Positions 47,928 to 59,844 of a stretch of 64,000 bases of DNA are shown here, one piece after another. Below the pieces are notes generated by a model, which searched no databases, had not been told where the DNA came from, and saw nothing but the letters and a program-made list of their open reading frames with translations. Source of the stretch: Seriola aureovittata (Eukaryota; Chordata; Actinopteri; Carangiformes; Carangidae). How positions within the stretch are numbered: the stretch's first letter is position 1; every line of letters begins with the position of its first letter. A program made the position numbers and the translations under genes. Location: positions 2,442,560-2,506,559 of the forward strand of contig NC_079375.1 of assembly GCF_021018895.1 (NCBI RefSeq), given 5' to 3'.

Positions 47928-47952
47928 CCCCCCCCCCCCCCCCCCCCCCCCT
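47928..47952 (+). repeat. C25 homopolymer
   Basis: Twenty-five consecutive C. Others in the window are C18 (765-782), C13 (21341-21353) and C17 (49175-49191), and on this strand G15 (14556-14570) and G13 (30803-30815). True lengths may differ because such runs are hard to sequence. Confidence 0.85.
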
Positions 47953-48388
47953 TTACGCTCCCCCACTCGCATCTGGACCAGTTGCACCGGTTACCAAGGG
48001 TAACCATGTGACACGTTGCCACGGTAACCCCACTGGATGGGCAGGCAGGGAGTCTGTTTTGCTCTCATTCCGGTCCTCCACTCTTTGGTTCATGACGCTC
48101 GTCTTTGTGTTAGAAGTTGTTTTTTTGTTACACTTTTGATCTGCTTCCGAGTCTCTGCAGCGATTTCTGTCTACGATGCAAGCAGCAGAAGCAGATTGAT
48201 TAAAGCTGTCGGAGGATGCTAATCTGTGTTGTTGCAAACAGTAATTGCTGCAGGAGGAGTGGGGAGCTGTTCATACATAAAACACAGAGCTGCAACCCTC
48301 TGCTTCCCCCGAGACAACACGAGTATGCTGACTCCATCAATGGCCGTCTATATTTATCATGTTGGTGGGTGTGCTTGTTAAGATTAGG

Positions 48389-48390
<2 letters not shown>

Positions 48391-48425
<35 letters not shown>
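48391..48425 (+). repeat. (GT)n microsatellite
   Basis: Uninterrupted GT tract of about 17 units. Confidence 0.9.
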
Positions 48426-48426
<1 letters not shown>

Positions 48427-49377
48427 ATTTGCTACAGCACGATGACACAGCCATATACAACAGTCTACAAAAGTCTCAGTTGCTAGGCAACCCCATCTGA
48501 AAATGCTCACTAACCAAAATATAGCATGTATGCAGCAGCCGCAGGTTCTCAGCTGAGGGAGTTGAAGTGTTACAGTTTGATTCCTGAGAGCAGCTTCTGG
48601 AAAGGAAAAACATGATGATGTGAGCTTTCAATAACTATTCATTTTGATTTTTTAATAAAGTCAGACCCAATCATAGTGTGAAGAATTAAGCAGCAGGTGC
48701 AGATTTTATAACTTCTTTTTTTGTGTGTGGGGGGATCAGCTGACACAGAAGCCCCACACACCCTTCCACATGCCAGACCCAGCTTGGATCTCACTGACAT
48801 CTGAAGGACACAATACGTCCAAACAATAACAATGTATCAGAAACAGTAATCTCTAAACTTAAAGTAAAGTTTAAACCCTGTAGATCCTTACGAACAATAG
48901 TTCCTAATTCATAATGATGAAAAGTGTTAATCTGTTGAGTTCTCCGCAGTAAAGCTATCGTTTTTTAGGAAAACACATCTCTTCCAAACTGGCAGATCAT
49001 CATCAAAAGCTCATCTCTACATTCCCAGTAAATGTGCATGTATTTACCTCTGACACCAGATTCTGGTAATCTGGACGTCTAGTTCTGTCCATGTTCAGTT
49101 TGCTTGTTTTCCTTGTGCCTGCATGGGTTCCCTCTTGGTGCTCCGCAGAAGAAAAATATGTGCATATATGAACACCCCCCCCCCCCCCCCCGCCCAGTGT
49201 GACCTTTGACTCCACAGGTTTGGCATTTTGCTTCTATAACACTGTCAGACTCACAGTGGACAGATGCAGCAGAACCACAGATATGGAATCCTGTCTTACA
49301 CCCCCTGAAAATACAACCCAAGTGTCTTAGCTGGTTTCAGACTGACAGAGTTGTCATTTTCCTGTCCTGCACCCACG

Positions 49378-50075
49378 TTGTTTAAATAGCAAATACGCTT
49401 GTGCCCATCTTTGCACCCATGGGCGTGTTGGTCTTAAAATGAGGTGTGGCCTAGCCTGTTAGCTTCATCTGACCTCTGCCTGCACTGCGGCTTCTCCTCT
49501 GAATGGATGTTTCCAATGCAGCTTCATTAGCTTGACAACAAGTCAGTAAATGAATGTAAACTTGCCACCGTAGGAACAATGATTATATAACTTTTGAATC
49601 AAGCCACAAATCCTGTTCATACACAGTGTAGCTGGTGCAGCTGTAATTTCTTGAGGTGCATGTCTTAACTGTTCATCGTGTTAAATAGAAAGTGCACTTA
49701 TGTAACTGCTTTGTGTCCATTGTGATATAAACATTAATGTTATTGATAATGAATCAGGTTAGAGGAACACTTTACAGCATTGGTTCCCTGAGAGCCTCGT
49801 TCATATCCAAGAAAAATTGACGTCGTAACTGAAATATCTCTAACTTAATTGAATCGGGACCTCGTGAATCGCAACTGAATCAATTCAGGAAATCAATGGC
49901 ATATCCCAGCAATAACTCCCATGAAAAGTTAAGAGAGTAAGTAAAACCCTTTTGAACCATGCGCCTGGAACAGCGACTCTTTTTTCTGCCGTTAAAATAT
50001 AATAAAAGTATCATGGACACGCCCTAAACGCACTTGTGCCTTGCACTTCAGACCATGAGCTTTGGATCAATAAAA
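49378..50075 (+). repeat. Possible interspersed repeat, split
   Basis: The left part (GTTTAAATAGCAAATACGC, GGGCGTGTTGGTCTTAAAAT) and right part (GAACAGCGACTC, ATGGACACGCCCTAAACGC, ACTTGTGCCTTGCACTTCAG) look like two halves of a fish repeat, with unrelated AT-rich sequence between them. Boundaries are uncertain. Confidence 0.3.
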
Positions 50076-53000
50076 TGGAACCCATGGTCTTTTTTATTCC
50101 ACACATTCTTCTTCTTTACTGTCAAAATCTGGTGCCTACATTACCCACAATGCATACATAGACAGCTGACAGAGAGGAGGAGCAGGCCACAGAGATCTGG
50201 TGAGCTCACCTCCAGCTGATTCTGATTCTGATTCCGATTTATGGGACCAAGTTGGATCTGGTCCGTACCAGTCTGGATCAGTTGGCGTATAAATAAAATC
50301 TAGATTCACTCAGCTTCCTCCTCCACCTCTCCTGTTGCCTTTAAAGAAACTCTTGAACTTGAGGTGTCTCAGTGAACTTTTTTGGAGACGAAGCCGACCC
50401 TTGATGACCTCCAGATGACTCTTTGCCCTGGAAAAAATCCTCCAGTTCATCTTTGCACTGCGGTTCCAGCCAAGTTGAGTAATTAGTGGCTGGAGAATGA
50501 CCTTGGTTAATTACATTAGTGAGAGCGGGGCAGCACACAAAGCGTCAGTCCAGAGTCTCATAGTGCTGATCTGGCCTCAGAAGAAGCAGTTTCAGTCGAA
50601 AAACATGGCCGCAGGCTGAATTTTGATGGGTTGTTTGACGACAGCAGAGAGGTCAGATATCATCATCTGAATACTGACAAGTCAGGAGTTTTTCTTCTTA
50701 AATGTTTGTTCAAAGAGGACAGGTCCTTGTTTTACATATTGAAGCAGAAAAATCTTGAATATTGATATAATAATGATCATTTTAATTTACAAACGTAGGA
50801 CAAATGAAATCAGTGTGTGCAAAGAGTTAAACAGGTGCTCAGTGGACCAAGAGTCCAGGTAAGCAGATTTGGACTCTGGAGGAAAAGGGGCCAAGGTTTC
50901 CAGGAAAGACAGGACTGCTGGTGAGGCGGTGTGGAGCTGCTTCACCAGGGTGGGGTGGGGGGGTTGGCTGAACTGAACCTGCAGGGAAATAGATGTGAAG
51001 AGGTGTAGAGCAAAAGCTGAAGGGGAGGTCGATGTGGATGTGGAAGAGATGATGCTTGGATCCAGACTAGGGGGCAGGCAGGACTAAAATACTGACAAAG
51101 GAATGAAAGCAGAAACTTGCAAATGAAAAACCCCAAAGAAACTTCCTGCCCCGCCTCTTTCAGAGCGACCTTGACCTGCCGGTGTTGCAGGCTGATGTCA
51201 GACTGGATCTGACTGGATGGTTTTGTGGTGTCATGCCACCTGAAAGTCACAGGGGACTGTTCTTGCCCTGGTTTGACCCTCGCAGGTATCAATCCTTTAC
51301 TGGGACTCTGAGACTGTGAGACTCTGGCATTAATACATACTGTATCTCCTTGGTGTTTTTTCTCACTTCTTTTTCTTACTTGGCCAAAGTAAAATTAAAA
51401 AAAGCATTTAAATTTGATTTATTATGTATTTTTAGTTTTGTTTATTTATCTGCAACTCCCTACGTTGATGTTTCTAAAAGGGATGTGAATTTTGGGTACA
51501 GAGCGATGATGTCAGCACCAGAGCTGCAGTGATTGGTCGAGCCAGCCTCAAGTGTTCAATGGATGAATTGCTTCATTTTTCAGCCTTGGAGGTTGCCGCT
51601 TGGTTTTGATTGGTTGGTCGGTCATGTGAAAAAAACTAAAGCAAACTCCTTCCGGTCGGGCAGGAAATCCAAAGTCTGGGATCATTTTGGGAAGCTAAAG
51701 GCTAAAGGCTAAAGGACAACACCAAGAAGGTGACATGTAAACTTTGAAATCAAACATTACCTCATCATTTGATCATTAGAAACTTGTAAGTAGCTTATCG
51801 TAGCCACTTGCTCGCTTTAACTTAGCCTAGATGAATATGCTCTCTCAGGCTCATCCAGGTGGTTTACGTTTGTGCACAAACAAGTTCATAAGTTGTGCAA
51901 AATGAATTTCCTGCCGGTTTCAGAATCATTACAGCTTTTGTCTGTGTCGTTAACATGCGGCTAATTTCCTGTTTGTTAAGTAATCTCAGGTCAGCTGTGC
52001 AGTAGCTGTCAGCTGTACTGATCCTCGATCCGTCCCGCACGTTTCAAACGTCACACTTTCAGGTCTGGCTGAAACATTTCCTTGCAGCTGCTATTTCTGT
52101 CTGGCTCAGTCCAGACTGTGGATTCAGAGTCTCCTGGGATCCAGACTTCAGCAGCACCTCAAACCCACGCAGGTGTCCACCTGTCTGAGGCGCCGTGATT
52201 CAATTATCTGATCTGCTTCTGTAATGACAGGCCGTGCATCAGCACATCTCGATCCTGCTCACGGTGCTCGGTCTGATCTGTGACACCACCTTGCATGACT
52301 CAGTGTCTCTCCCTCACCTTTACTTTCAGATCAAACTCCACCTGTGCAACTGACTGATATAAGCTGTGGCAGAAATTAGAGGCAGTATATTCAGTGTCTC
52401 CCTCGGACCGAAACATTCAGATGACTTGACACTAAAACTGCAACTTTCTTTGTAATGGAGTCCGGAGAGCCATCCGATATTGAGTGTATGAGTACAATCA
52501 TAGAACGTCCACTTCGTAGGGTGTTATCTCTGACCTATCTGTGTGATCCTTGTTGTTCCTCATCTGATGTAGCACTCTGTCATTGTTCACAGCAAATAAG
52601 GGGCTTGGTTTCACACTCCAGTCAGCCAGATGGAAATTGTGCCGTTTATGTTTCGTAGAGATTAAATCATGTCTCAGTTTTGTTGTGACAAATCGTGATT
52701 CTCCCTTTTGTCTTACATCTCACTCACTGTGGTGTTTGAAACAGGCTGTATCTCCTTCCCTCAGTCGCACTCTTTTCCTCAGTCTGGTCTACCTTCTCCG
52801 CTCTCGTCTTCGGTAGGCTGGACGGCGAACAGCTCTGGTGATGGTGGAACAGATTAACACGCCGTATTGATGGCTGAGCAAGCTGCCGACGGCGTCACGC
52901 TGACTCTTCCCCATGGGCTTCACGCTGCAAAAAAATGACCCAGATAATGAATAATTTAATCTGATAGTGGCCTGAAATGTTTTCTTAAAATAGGTGATGA

Positions 53001-53344
53001 AAGCGTGTGTGTCAGAGAATGAGGCTCTTTAACTTTTTTGCAGTCCAATTCAGCAAAGACTTTTCGGCCACCTGCAGCGTCTCAAGGTGCTGGACGCTGT
53101 AGCTGATGTTGGTATTAGCAGTGTAGGAAGGGATCAGGTGTGGTAATGTAGTCTGCTGTGACTTTGAAGCCAGAGGGAACTCTGGGACATATGGAGCTGT
53201 TTGTCTCTGTACTGCTGCTTTATACACTGGAGGTTACTGGAGTGTGTGTTAATGATGTTGTTTTTGGGGGTAAATGACCCTCCTGAGGGCTTTTAAAAGT
53301 GTAGGCATGGAGGAGAGGGTGAAGAATTGATTAGACAATCAGGA

Positions 53345-53545
53345 TTTTCTGGTTCCAGATTCTGCGTCTCTGTTTTATATCATGCAAACTTTAATATCTT
53401 TTGCTTTCGGATTGTTGCTCGAAAAGAACAAGACATATGAAGGCGTCAAAATCTCACATTTTAAAGACAATAAGTATGTTAATTGAAATAGCAGATTAAT
53501 GGATGAAAAGTTGTTGCAGCTTATTAGTTAGTCGACTAAACAATC
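53345..53545. mobile_element. hAT-type MITE, GGGCTGCAAC family, fragment
   Basis: Shares CTTTAATATCTTTTGC, TCGGATTGTTGCTCG and an end TTGTTGCAGCTTATTAGTTAG with the other copies. It is part of a tight cluster of nested elements between 53.3 and 55.0 kb. Confidence 0.5.
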
Positions 53546-53639
53546 AAATGTTGCTACCTTCCCCAGTTGGCACCAGAAATACTAGTCAGTAAAACAGAAT
53601 TTTAATATTTTTTTAAATAAAAGTTATGTTTTTGTTCAT

Positions 53640-53813
53640 ATTATGCCTTTATTTGAAAGGACAGTGCAGAGAGACAGGAAACTATGGCACAGAGAGAAGG
53701 GGAATGACATCTCTCTGGCCGGCTGGCTGGGAGTTGAACTGGAAACTCGCTGCTCAGACAATCGACACTCATGTGGTACGCACCCCAACCACTCGGATAT
53801 TGGGTTGCCCCAA
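53640..53813 (-). mobile_element. tRNA-derived SINE with AATAAAGG-type tail
   Basis: On the minus strand it starts at about 53813 with a tRNA-like head containing an A-box-like CCGAGTGGTTGGGGTGCG (53779-53796) and a B-box AGTTCAACTCC (53730-53740). The body runs through a GTTTCCTGTCTCTCTGC-type stretch and ends in TTTCAAATAAAGGC, the tail of a common fish SINE. Copy-specific mutations show it is old. Confidence 0.75.
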
Positions 53814-54372
53814 AACTTTAATATTTTATTCATGTACAACATTGGTTAAGTGTTGCGTCTAAAACCTTACGCAGCCACCTGCCAGCAGATGGGGCTGCGG
53901 CCTTCCTCTCCCCATGCTGATGCCTTGGCGTAAACAAACAAGGTGGGAAGTGGTTTGTAAAACCAGTAAAAAATACAAGTAAGGTTTTATGTAGGTTGTG
54001 TCAAAATAAACTAGAACATAACCACTCTATGAATACAACTTTAACCACATTCAGCACAGGCGTGTGGACGTTAACCTGCAATGTAAGAAAGCGGCTGCTG
54101 CTAGCACTGCTAACGTTTAGCCAAACTTGGAAAAACCAATATGAGATTGTTTACCCACAGACGCTGTGATCCCGCTCGGTCTGAAAAGTTAACGCAGTGT
54201 TTTCTTTCTTTTAGACTAGAAGTCGACTAGGATAAATTTAAATTTACGTTTTTAGAAACAAATCAGACGTGTTTTAGGCTCAACTTGAGCCTTGTAGCAT
54301 TTGTTTTCCTTCTTCTGCCATTTCGGTGCAAAAATAATTAGAAATTTTTCACATAAACATGATCAGAAGTAA

Positions 54373-54799
54373 GGATGGGTACGAGTACTTTTATATTATT
54401 ATTATTCAAGTAGCATTTCACCACTTGCGCACCTGCCCATGTGTTGTTTTTGGCTATAATAGATACAAAACTCAGTTGGCGTTACGTGCCCCATGGCAGC
54501 CATGACCAGGAAAAGTTATGCCTGGAAATACTTTGATAAAAAAAGATGACGATAACGTGCAGTACAAGATATGTGGCGTTAAACTTGGTTATCATGTTCT
54601 CGGACCGCCATACAGTAGGCCTGGTCGCGGAGGTCCGTGTCCGACTGGAAACACAAGCTTAACATTGTTTCCGCTTGTGTTTCCAGTTGGACACACACCT
54701 CCCATATTTCTTTTTTTAAGGTAAAAATGTATTTATATGTACATATATATAATTTTCGAGTAATCGAGTACTTATTGAAATTACTGAAAATGCCCATCC
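54373..54799 (+). mobile_element. hAT transposon relic with a BED zinc-finger fragment
   Basis: The ends are inverted (GGATGGGtacgagtac at 54373 and the complement of ...CCCATCC at 54793-54799). Inside, from 54493, is a transposase N-terminus reading RKSYAWKYFDKK and then, after a one-base insertion in an A run, DDDNVQYKICGVKLGYH. This is the W.YF...V.C.IC pattern of BED-type fingers in hAT transposases, but with tyrosine in place of the first cysteine. The catalytic part is missing. A large hairpin sits where the coding sequence breaks off. No clean 8-bp target duplication was found. Confidence 0.65.
54631..54700. repeat. Near-perfect hairpin inside the hAT relic
   Basis: Arms 54637-54658 and 54673-54694 are reverse complements over 22 bases with one mismatch, and pairing continues imperfectly outward to 54631 and 54700. 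The loop is 14 bases. It lies right after the BED-finger fragment, so it may be a small foldback insertion or a rearranged end of the host element. Confidence 0.8.
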
Positions 54800-54827
54800 G
54801 TAATCCGAAGCAATTTAGATGTATATA

Positions 54828-55040
54828 TACTGTCTCTCATAAAGTTGGAATAATTTTGTTTTCAGACACAAGCCTCTGTTTATTCCTATTTAAACGCATC
54901 AGTAATCACTTTTGACCAGGTGCAATGATTACATTACGTGTCCCAATTACCCAGGTGAAATCAAATAAATCACATTGTCACAATCATTTCATGGAAAAAG
55001 GAAAAAATTATTTTATTCCAACTTTATGAGCAACAGTGTA
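54828..55040. mobile_element. Tc1/mariner-type MITE
   Basis: Terminal inverted repeats of about 28 bases share CTCATAAAGTTGGAATAA (left from 54828, right ending at 55040) and are flanked by TA on both sides. The 213-base element has no coding capacity, as expected of a MITE mobilised by a Tc1/mariner transposase. It begins only 28 bases after the hAT relic. Confidence 0.75.
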
Positions 55041-55321
55041 TAATGTACTGATTTATGTTCATCTTTAGTTTTATGTGTGTGTTACTGGAATATGTCTTGT
55101 TATATACGTTTTTCAGGTATAGCATCTTATATAAATCCATGTGAGATTACCCAAATGTTACACAGAATTAATTACACTGAAATAACCATTTAACTTATAA
55201 TGCAGGGAAATCATGATGAAGGGTTAGAATTACTAATTAGCATATAGATAATACTGATAATACCGAACAGTAAAGTATGTCTTTCAAGATTTAGGTAAAC
55301 TACAGTGTAAAAAGCCATGTG

Positions 55322-55322
55322 A

Positions 55323-55355
<33 letters not shown>

Positions 55356-55462
55356 GCCCAAGATGTGTCAGCAGTGTGAACGCAGCTGCAGCTTGAAGTG
55401 ATAATGAGCATGTCCTCACTATTATTATTATTATTAATATTATTATTATTATTATTATTATT
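55322..55462 (+). repeat. (GT)n and (ATT)n microsatellites
   Basis: (GT)n at 55322-55353 and, 65 bases on, an (ATT)n tract at 55420-55462 with one AATATT interruption. Confidence 0.9.
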
Positions 55463-55690
55463 GTCGATGCTGTTAACTGGTACACCTACATCAGACTCCC
55501 CCCTCATTAATTTAAGAATCTGCAGCTGTGTTTCCCTGCTGTGACTCTGAGGAAAAGGGCAGAGACGTCATGTTCAGTCAGCTGCAGCATATTCTGAGCA
55601 ACGGTTTTGGGATCAGGGTTTCCTACAAAGTGACTCCCTGTGCAGTCTGGTGAGGAAATCCAGATTTGATTTTTCCTGCATTTGGTGGAC

Positions 55691-55870
55691 TTTAAGATGC
55701 ATCTTATTTTCCTCTTCTTCTGTGTTTTATTTGAAGTGTTGATCCATAAGAAGATATATTTGTGCTTTCAAGAACCAAAAACCATCTCAGTGTAGTTTTA
55801 CATCTCCTCTCTCAGGCTTCTCTCTGGAGCTCTAGTAACAACAGGTCAGTGAGCCAATCAGAAGAGAGGG
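55691..55870 (-). mobile_element. TTAA-ended MITE (family D), right-half fragment
   Basis: Carries the distal half: TGTTTTATTTGAAGTGTTG, GATCCATAAGAAGATATAT, CTAGTAACAACAGGTCAGTG and GAGCCAATCAGAAGAGAGG, then stops abruptly. Confidence 0.6.
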
Positions 55871-56271
55871 TCTTTACATTTTGGTTCCATTAAAGGTATT
55901 CTCAATTAGGCATTAGAGTTCCTGTTTGCAGTCCACCCAAGGATTTACAGACACCTATCACTGGATCACTTTGACACTGAAGAAATGTCAAAAATGTGAT
56001 GATTCTCTGGCAGGTTCTGAAGTTATAACAAGCGTCTTTTTTCCGTGATTTTTGAGCAGTTTTATGGACGTTTGTTTGCGATCGACATTGGCGATAACGA
56101 TGTCGCAGGGAAGCGCAAGTCACACTGAATCTTATGTCTGTGTGTTCAGACTCCAGTGTTATGACTCTGGGACGTAGCAGCTTAATCACCTCCGTGAGCT
56201 GTGTGTCGTCCAAACTACAATCACCAATACCTGCATACACCTGTCCCTTTCACCTCATGCAGTATCTCTGT

Positions 56272-56273
<2 letters not shown>

Positions 56274-56309
<36 letters not shown>

Positions 56310-56518
56310 CACACACACACACACACACACACACCCCAGGGAGGGAGGGAGGCGCCTCACACTTTTAAGACCTTTATTACAGACAGTGGTAAACTGGGAA
56401 AATTCTAAGCACTTGAATGCATCATAAGATCCAGTGAGATCCCAGCACAAATCCTCACAGATGTTCTCATCTATCTATCAATCAATCAATCAATCAATCA
56501 ATGTATCTACCTACCTAC

Positions 56519-56552
<34 letters not shown>
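56274..56552 (+). repeat. (CA)n and compound (TCAA)/(TATC) microsatellites
   Basis: A (CA)n tract at 56274-56333 is interrupted by CTCT. At 56471-56552 TCTA, TCAA, CTAC and CTAT units follow each other. Confidence 0.9.
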
Positions 56553-56553
<1 letters not shown>

Positions 56554-57939
56554 AAAAGAAAAGGTAAGATGCATTCATATTTAAAGCTATTGAGTGATTG
56601 GCAGATAAATAAAAAAAAGAAATAATGGGACTGAAGGGGTTTGCAGTAACCTTTAAGTTGTTTAAACCCACTTAAACATACAACTACTTGTTTTTGGATG
56701 AACAGATCAGACACACCACTGTGAGTATGGATGTACTCCAAAGCCAGAGTCTCTCTGAGGATGCCCTGCTGTCTTGTAAAACTCTGATTTAACTGATTAA
56801 CTGATCAAAGTCGTCTCCTCACAGCTGTTTCTCTCTGCATGAACCAGACTTCCACTTATTCTAAACTAAGGGACTGATCTGTGCTACACTCCAACTTCCT
56901 CCTCATTAGTGTTAGCTGCTGTTTCTGGTGTTTGATTTGTACTTTTATGCCCCTTCATGACGTATTCTTTTTTCTGTGCATCTTCACCCCCCCCCCCCTC
57001 CAAAAAAAAACCACGAGCGAGAACACAGCAGTTGGTACGAATGACTGCGGGGGAGTCTTGTATTAGCCTCCTCCGTCTCTCGGCTCGTTCCTGTCCGGTG
57101 TCTGTGTCCCGCCTTCACTTCCCGCCCACTGCCGAGTCCATAACACATCCACATCATTAAATCACAGAGCCCAGAAGACGCGGAGATCCAGGCTCCCTGG
57201 TGGAAACGCTGCCTTCTGGTTTCTGTTGCAAACCAAACCCCAACACACCCTGGCTGTAAAATCAGCACCGCTCTTTTATATGCAGTATGTGTCTGTCTGT
57301 ATTAACTGTGTGTGTGTGTTATTTTATTTCCCAGAGTGACTCAGGATGAGTGAGCCAGCAGTTTTTCATCATCTCGCTGCAGGACATTTTGTCACTTGGC
57401 TGTTTTTCCGAAGCTTTGAACCTTAAAGTTCGACTTCTGCGACCACCCTGCTCCAACTCACGCACCTCCTGCGTCACTCATTTACTCTGAGAGTTCAAAT
57501 GCAATATGTGGATTTGCATATGAATAGGACAAGAACATGCAGATTTTATTCCTGCAGGTGTTCGTGAGTTTACTGAACTTTGTTCCGTGCTGCTGGCGCC
57601 CTGAAGGGCTTGACGAGCTTTAAAAGACAGAAGAGACTAGGGTGAGTTCTTTCCTCCATTACGGCTGTATCCAGATAAAGAACAAGCTCGTTATATCCTT
57701 ATATTTACATCTTATTTCTGTATGAAGTTCATACCATCATGTCAGCGTGATGCAATGACCCCAAGGAGGCCACAATCAGCTGATTCAAATCTCGAGTCCG
57801 AGTCCAAGACATCAAGTTTGAGCAACAACTCCTCCAACCTGAACAACCACACAGGTCGTTCTTTTTCAACCCTCTGATACGATTCATAGGAGTGTCTCCT
57901 GAAAAGGTGCCCTTAAGGCGGCAGGCATACTGGACCTCG

Positions 57940-58130
57940 GTTGCCATGGTTACATTAATGAACACACAGATTGTACTGGGAGGGGCGTACCACCCTTCGT
58001 CGCCATGGTTACTAAAATAACGGTCATGGCTTGGTTAGGTTTAGGAAAAGATCATGATTTGGGTTACAATAAGTTCTTCCTCAACATTAGACAATCTTTG
58101 TTGTCATGGTTACAACAGCAAACGGTCATG
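57940..58130 (+). repeat. Interspersed repeat with TTGGTTAGGTTTAGG
   Basis: GGCTTGGTTAGGTTTAGG followed by AAAAGATCATGATTTGGGTT is typical of a fish repeat. GCCATGGTTAC occurs several times around it at 57943-58110. Noncoding. Confidence 0.4.
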
Positions 58131-59579
58131 GACAATAGAAAAAACATAAACTGCTACTTCCACATGGGAATGGAACACCGCTCTCATATTCATCCATCCA
58201 CCACAACCTCCTCCTGACGTGGACTTTGTCTCTCTTTATACTACGTTACCACACTTTTGCCTTTGCTCCTGTCATAATTACTACGACCATTAGATGTCTC
58301 CTAGCAACAAAACATAACTCTTGTACGTAACTTAGAAGTCCAAGATGGCCTCAAGTGCTCTAACTATCAATATCTTATGCAAAATTATTTTGGCCTGTTA
58401 CAAAAAAACTAAGAAAAAGTCAAGTCACGAAAAAACAACATTGAACCTGTCAACCTTCCAACCTAATCATAATCCATACATGACCTATGAATGAACTGGT
58501 AAATAACTATGTCACCATCTTGTGTCAGGAATACTGAGTTGGTGTGTCATTTCTACTTTACTTCTAAGTAAACCACAGGTCAGTTGTTGTTTCACTGCAA
58601 GAACATTTAAGGTTTCTAAGCTGACAGGCTTTCGTCAGTGCCTTCCAAAACACAAATGATTGGTAAGAAAACAATTCACGTGTCTGTTTTCTGCTGCCTC
58701 TGTGTTAAAGTTTTATTAAGGCAGCTGGCACTGCTCGGATAAGATCCAGAGAAGATTATCTTTGTGGTTGGAAACCAATGTTGACTGTTGGTATGAGATG
58801 GGAAGCAAACACAGTGTTTGTTGTCAAAGTGCAACACTTTGTGCGCCCAAACATCCGCCCCAACCTCCTCCATCGGTTGTCAGGAAAACATATAAATGTT
58901 TGAACAAAGGCCAAATGCCGGCGTCTTATCTAGTGAGCACAGTCTCAAGAAGAATATGGAAACTTCAGCTCAAAGAAGCGATGATGGAGTAAGACTCTGT
59001 GACCTGAGACGCTCTCTCAGCTCAGACCTGGACTTTAAACAAACTGGATGAGCCAAAGCTAATCAATTAATCAGACAGTCCAGAGCATATAGATCCTGAA
59101 TGATAAATCTACCAGCCGAGGCCCAATCAGGTGAGCAGTGTTCGGGGTCAAAGAGGTGACAGGAAGTCGATAGAACAAGCTTGTCCTGACTAAAGCTTCA
59201 GTCAATTCTTCTGCAGTTTATCTGATGCTCTGAAATAAGACTTCTTCTGTGTTTTATTTATGGTTTAAGGTGCTACAAAGCAACGCTGGAGGGGCCGAGG
59301 TATTCTCTAAACCTCTGAGAAGTCGATGAGACAAAGCCAGGTTGGGGGGCCGGTTGGTTTAAACCATGAGACGCAGCCCGCAGCTGAGAATCTATGGAAT
59401 AACAACACTCTAAATAAAAAAGTGACTCAGTCTCTGACAGGTTTAAAAGCCTGCTGCTGTCACGACGAGTCCCAGACTCCCTCTGCAATGACTGCGCAGT
59501 CTGACCTGGGAGCTGACACACGGCGCTGCTGAGAGGTTTATGCTCCTCCACGTTTATTTAAACCTGCTGGACGACCTTG

Positions 59580-59581
<2 letters not shown>

Positions 59582-59614
<33 letters not shown>
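59582..59614 (+). repeat. (AGC)11 trinucleotide microsatellite
   Basis: Eleven uninterrupted AGC units, a CAG/CTG-type repeat able to form hairpins, in a noncoding setting. Confidence 0.95.
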
Positions 59615-59844
59615 TCTTTTTTTCTTTAGTTTAAGTCATCCTGAGACAATATCCTACACAAAGACAGAGGAAGAGTTTTGTTGAGGTTATTTCTCCTGTT
59701 TGGAGTTAACACTTTATTTTAGGTGTGTTAAGTTTTTTATTGGTTTCCAGATGAAAGAAATTGCTCCATTTAAACCACACTGAAAATTGTCATTCATTTA
59801 TTATTGGAAACTGTGTTGTTCATTTATGCTGAATTATCTGTTTG

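Noticed and set aside
50341..50538. 65-codon minus-strand frame with hydrophilic composition
   Set aside because: It is short, has no recognised motif and no splice or promoter context to support it.
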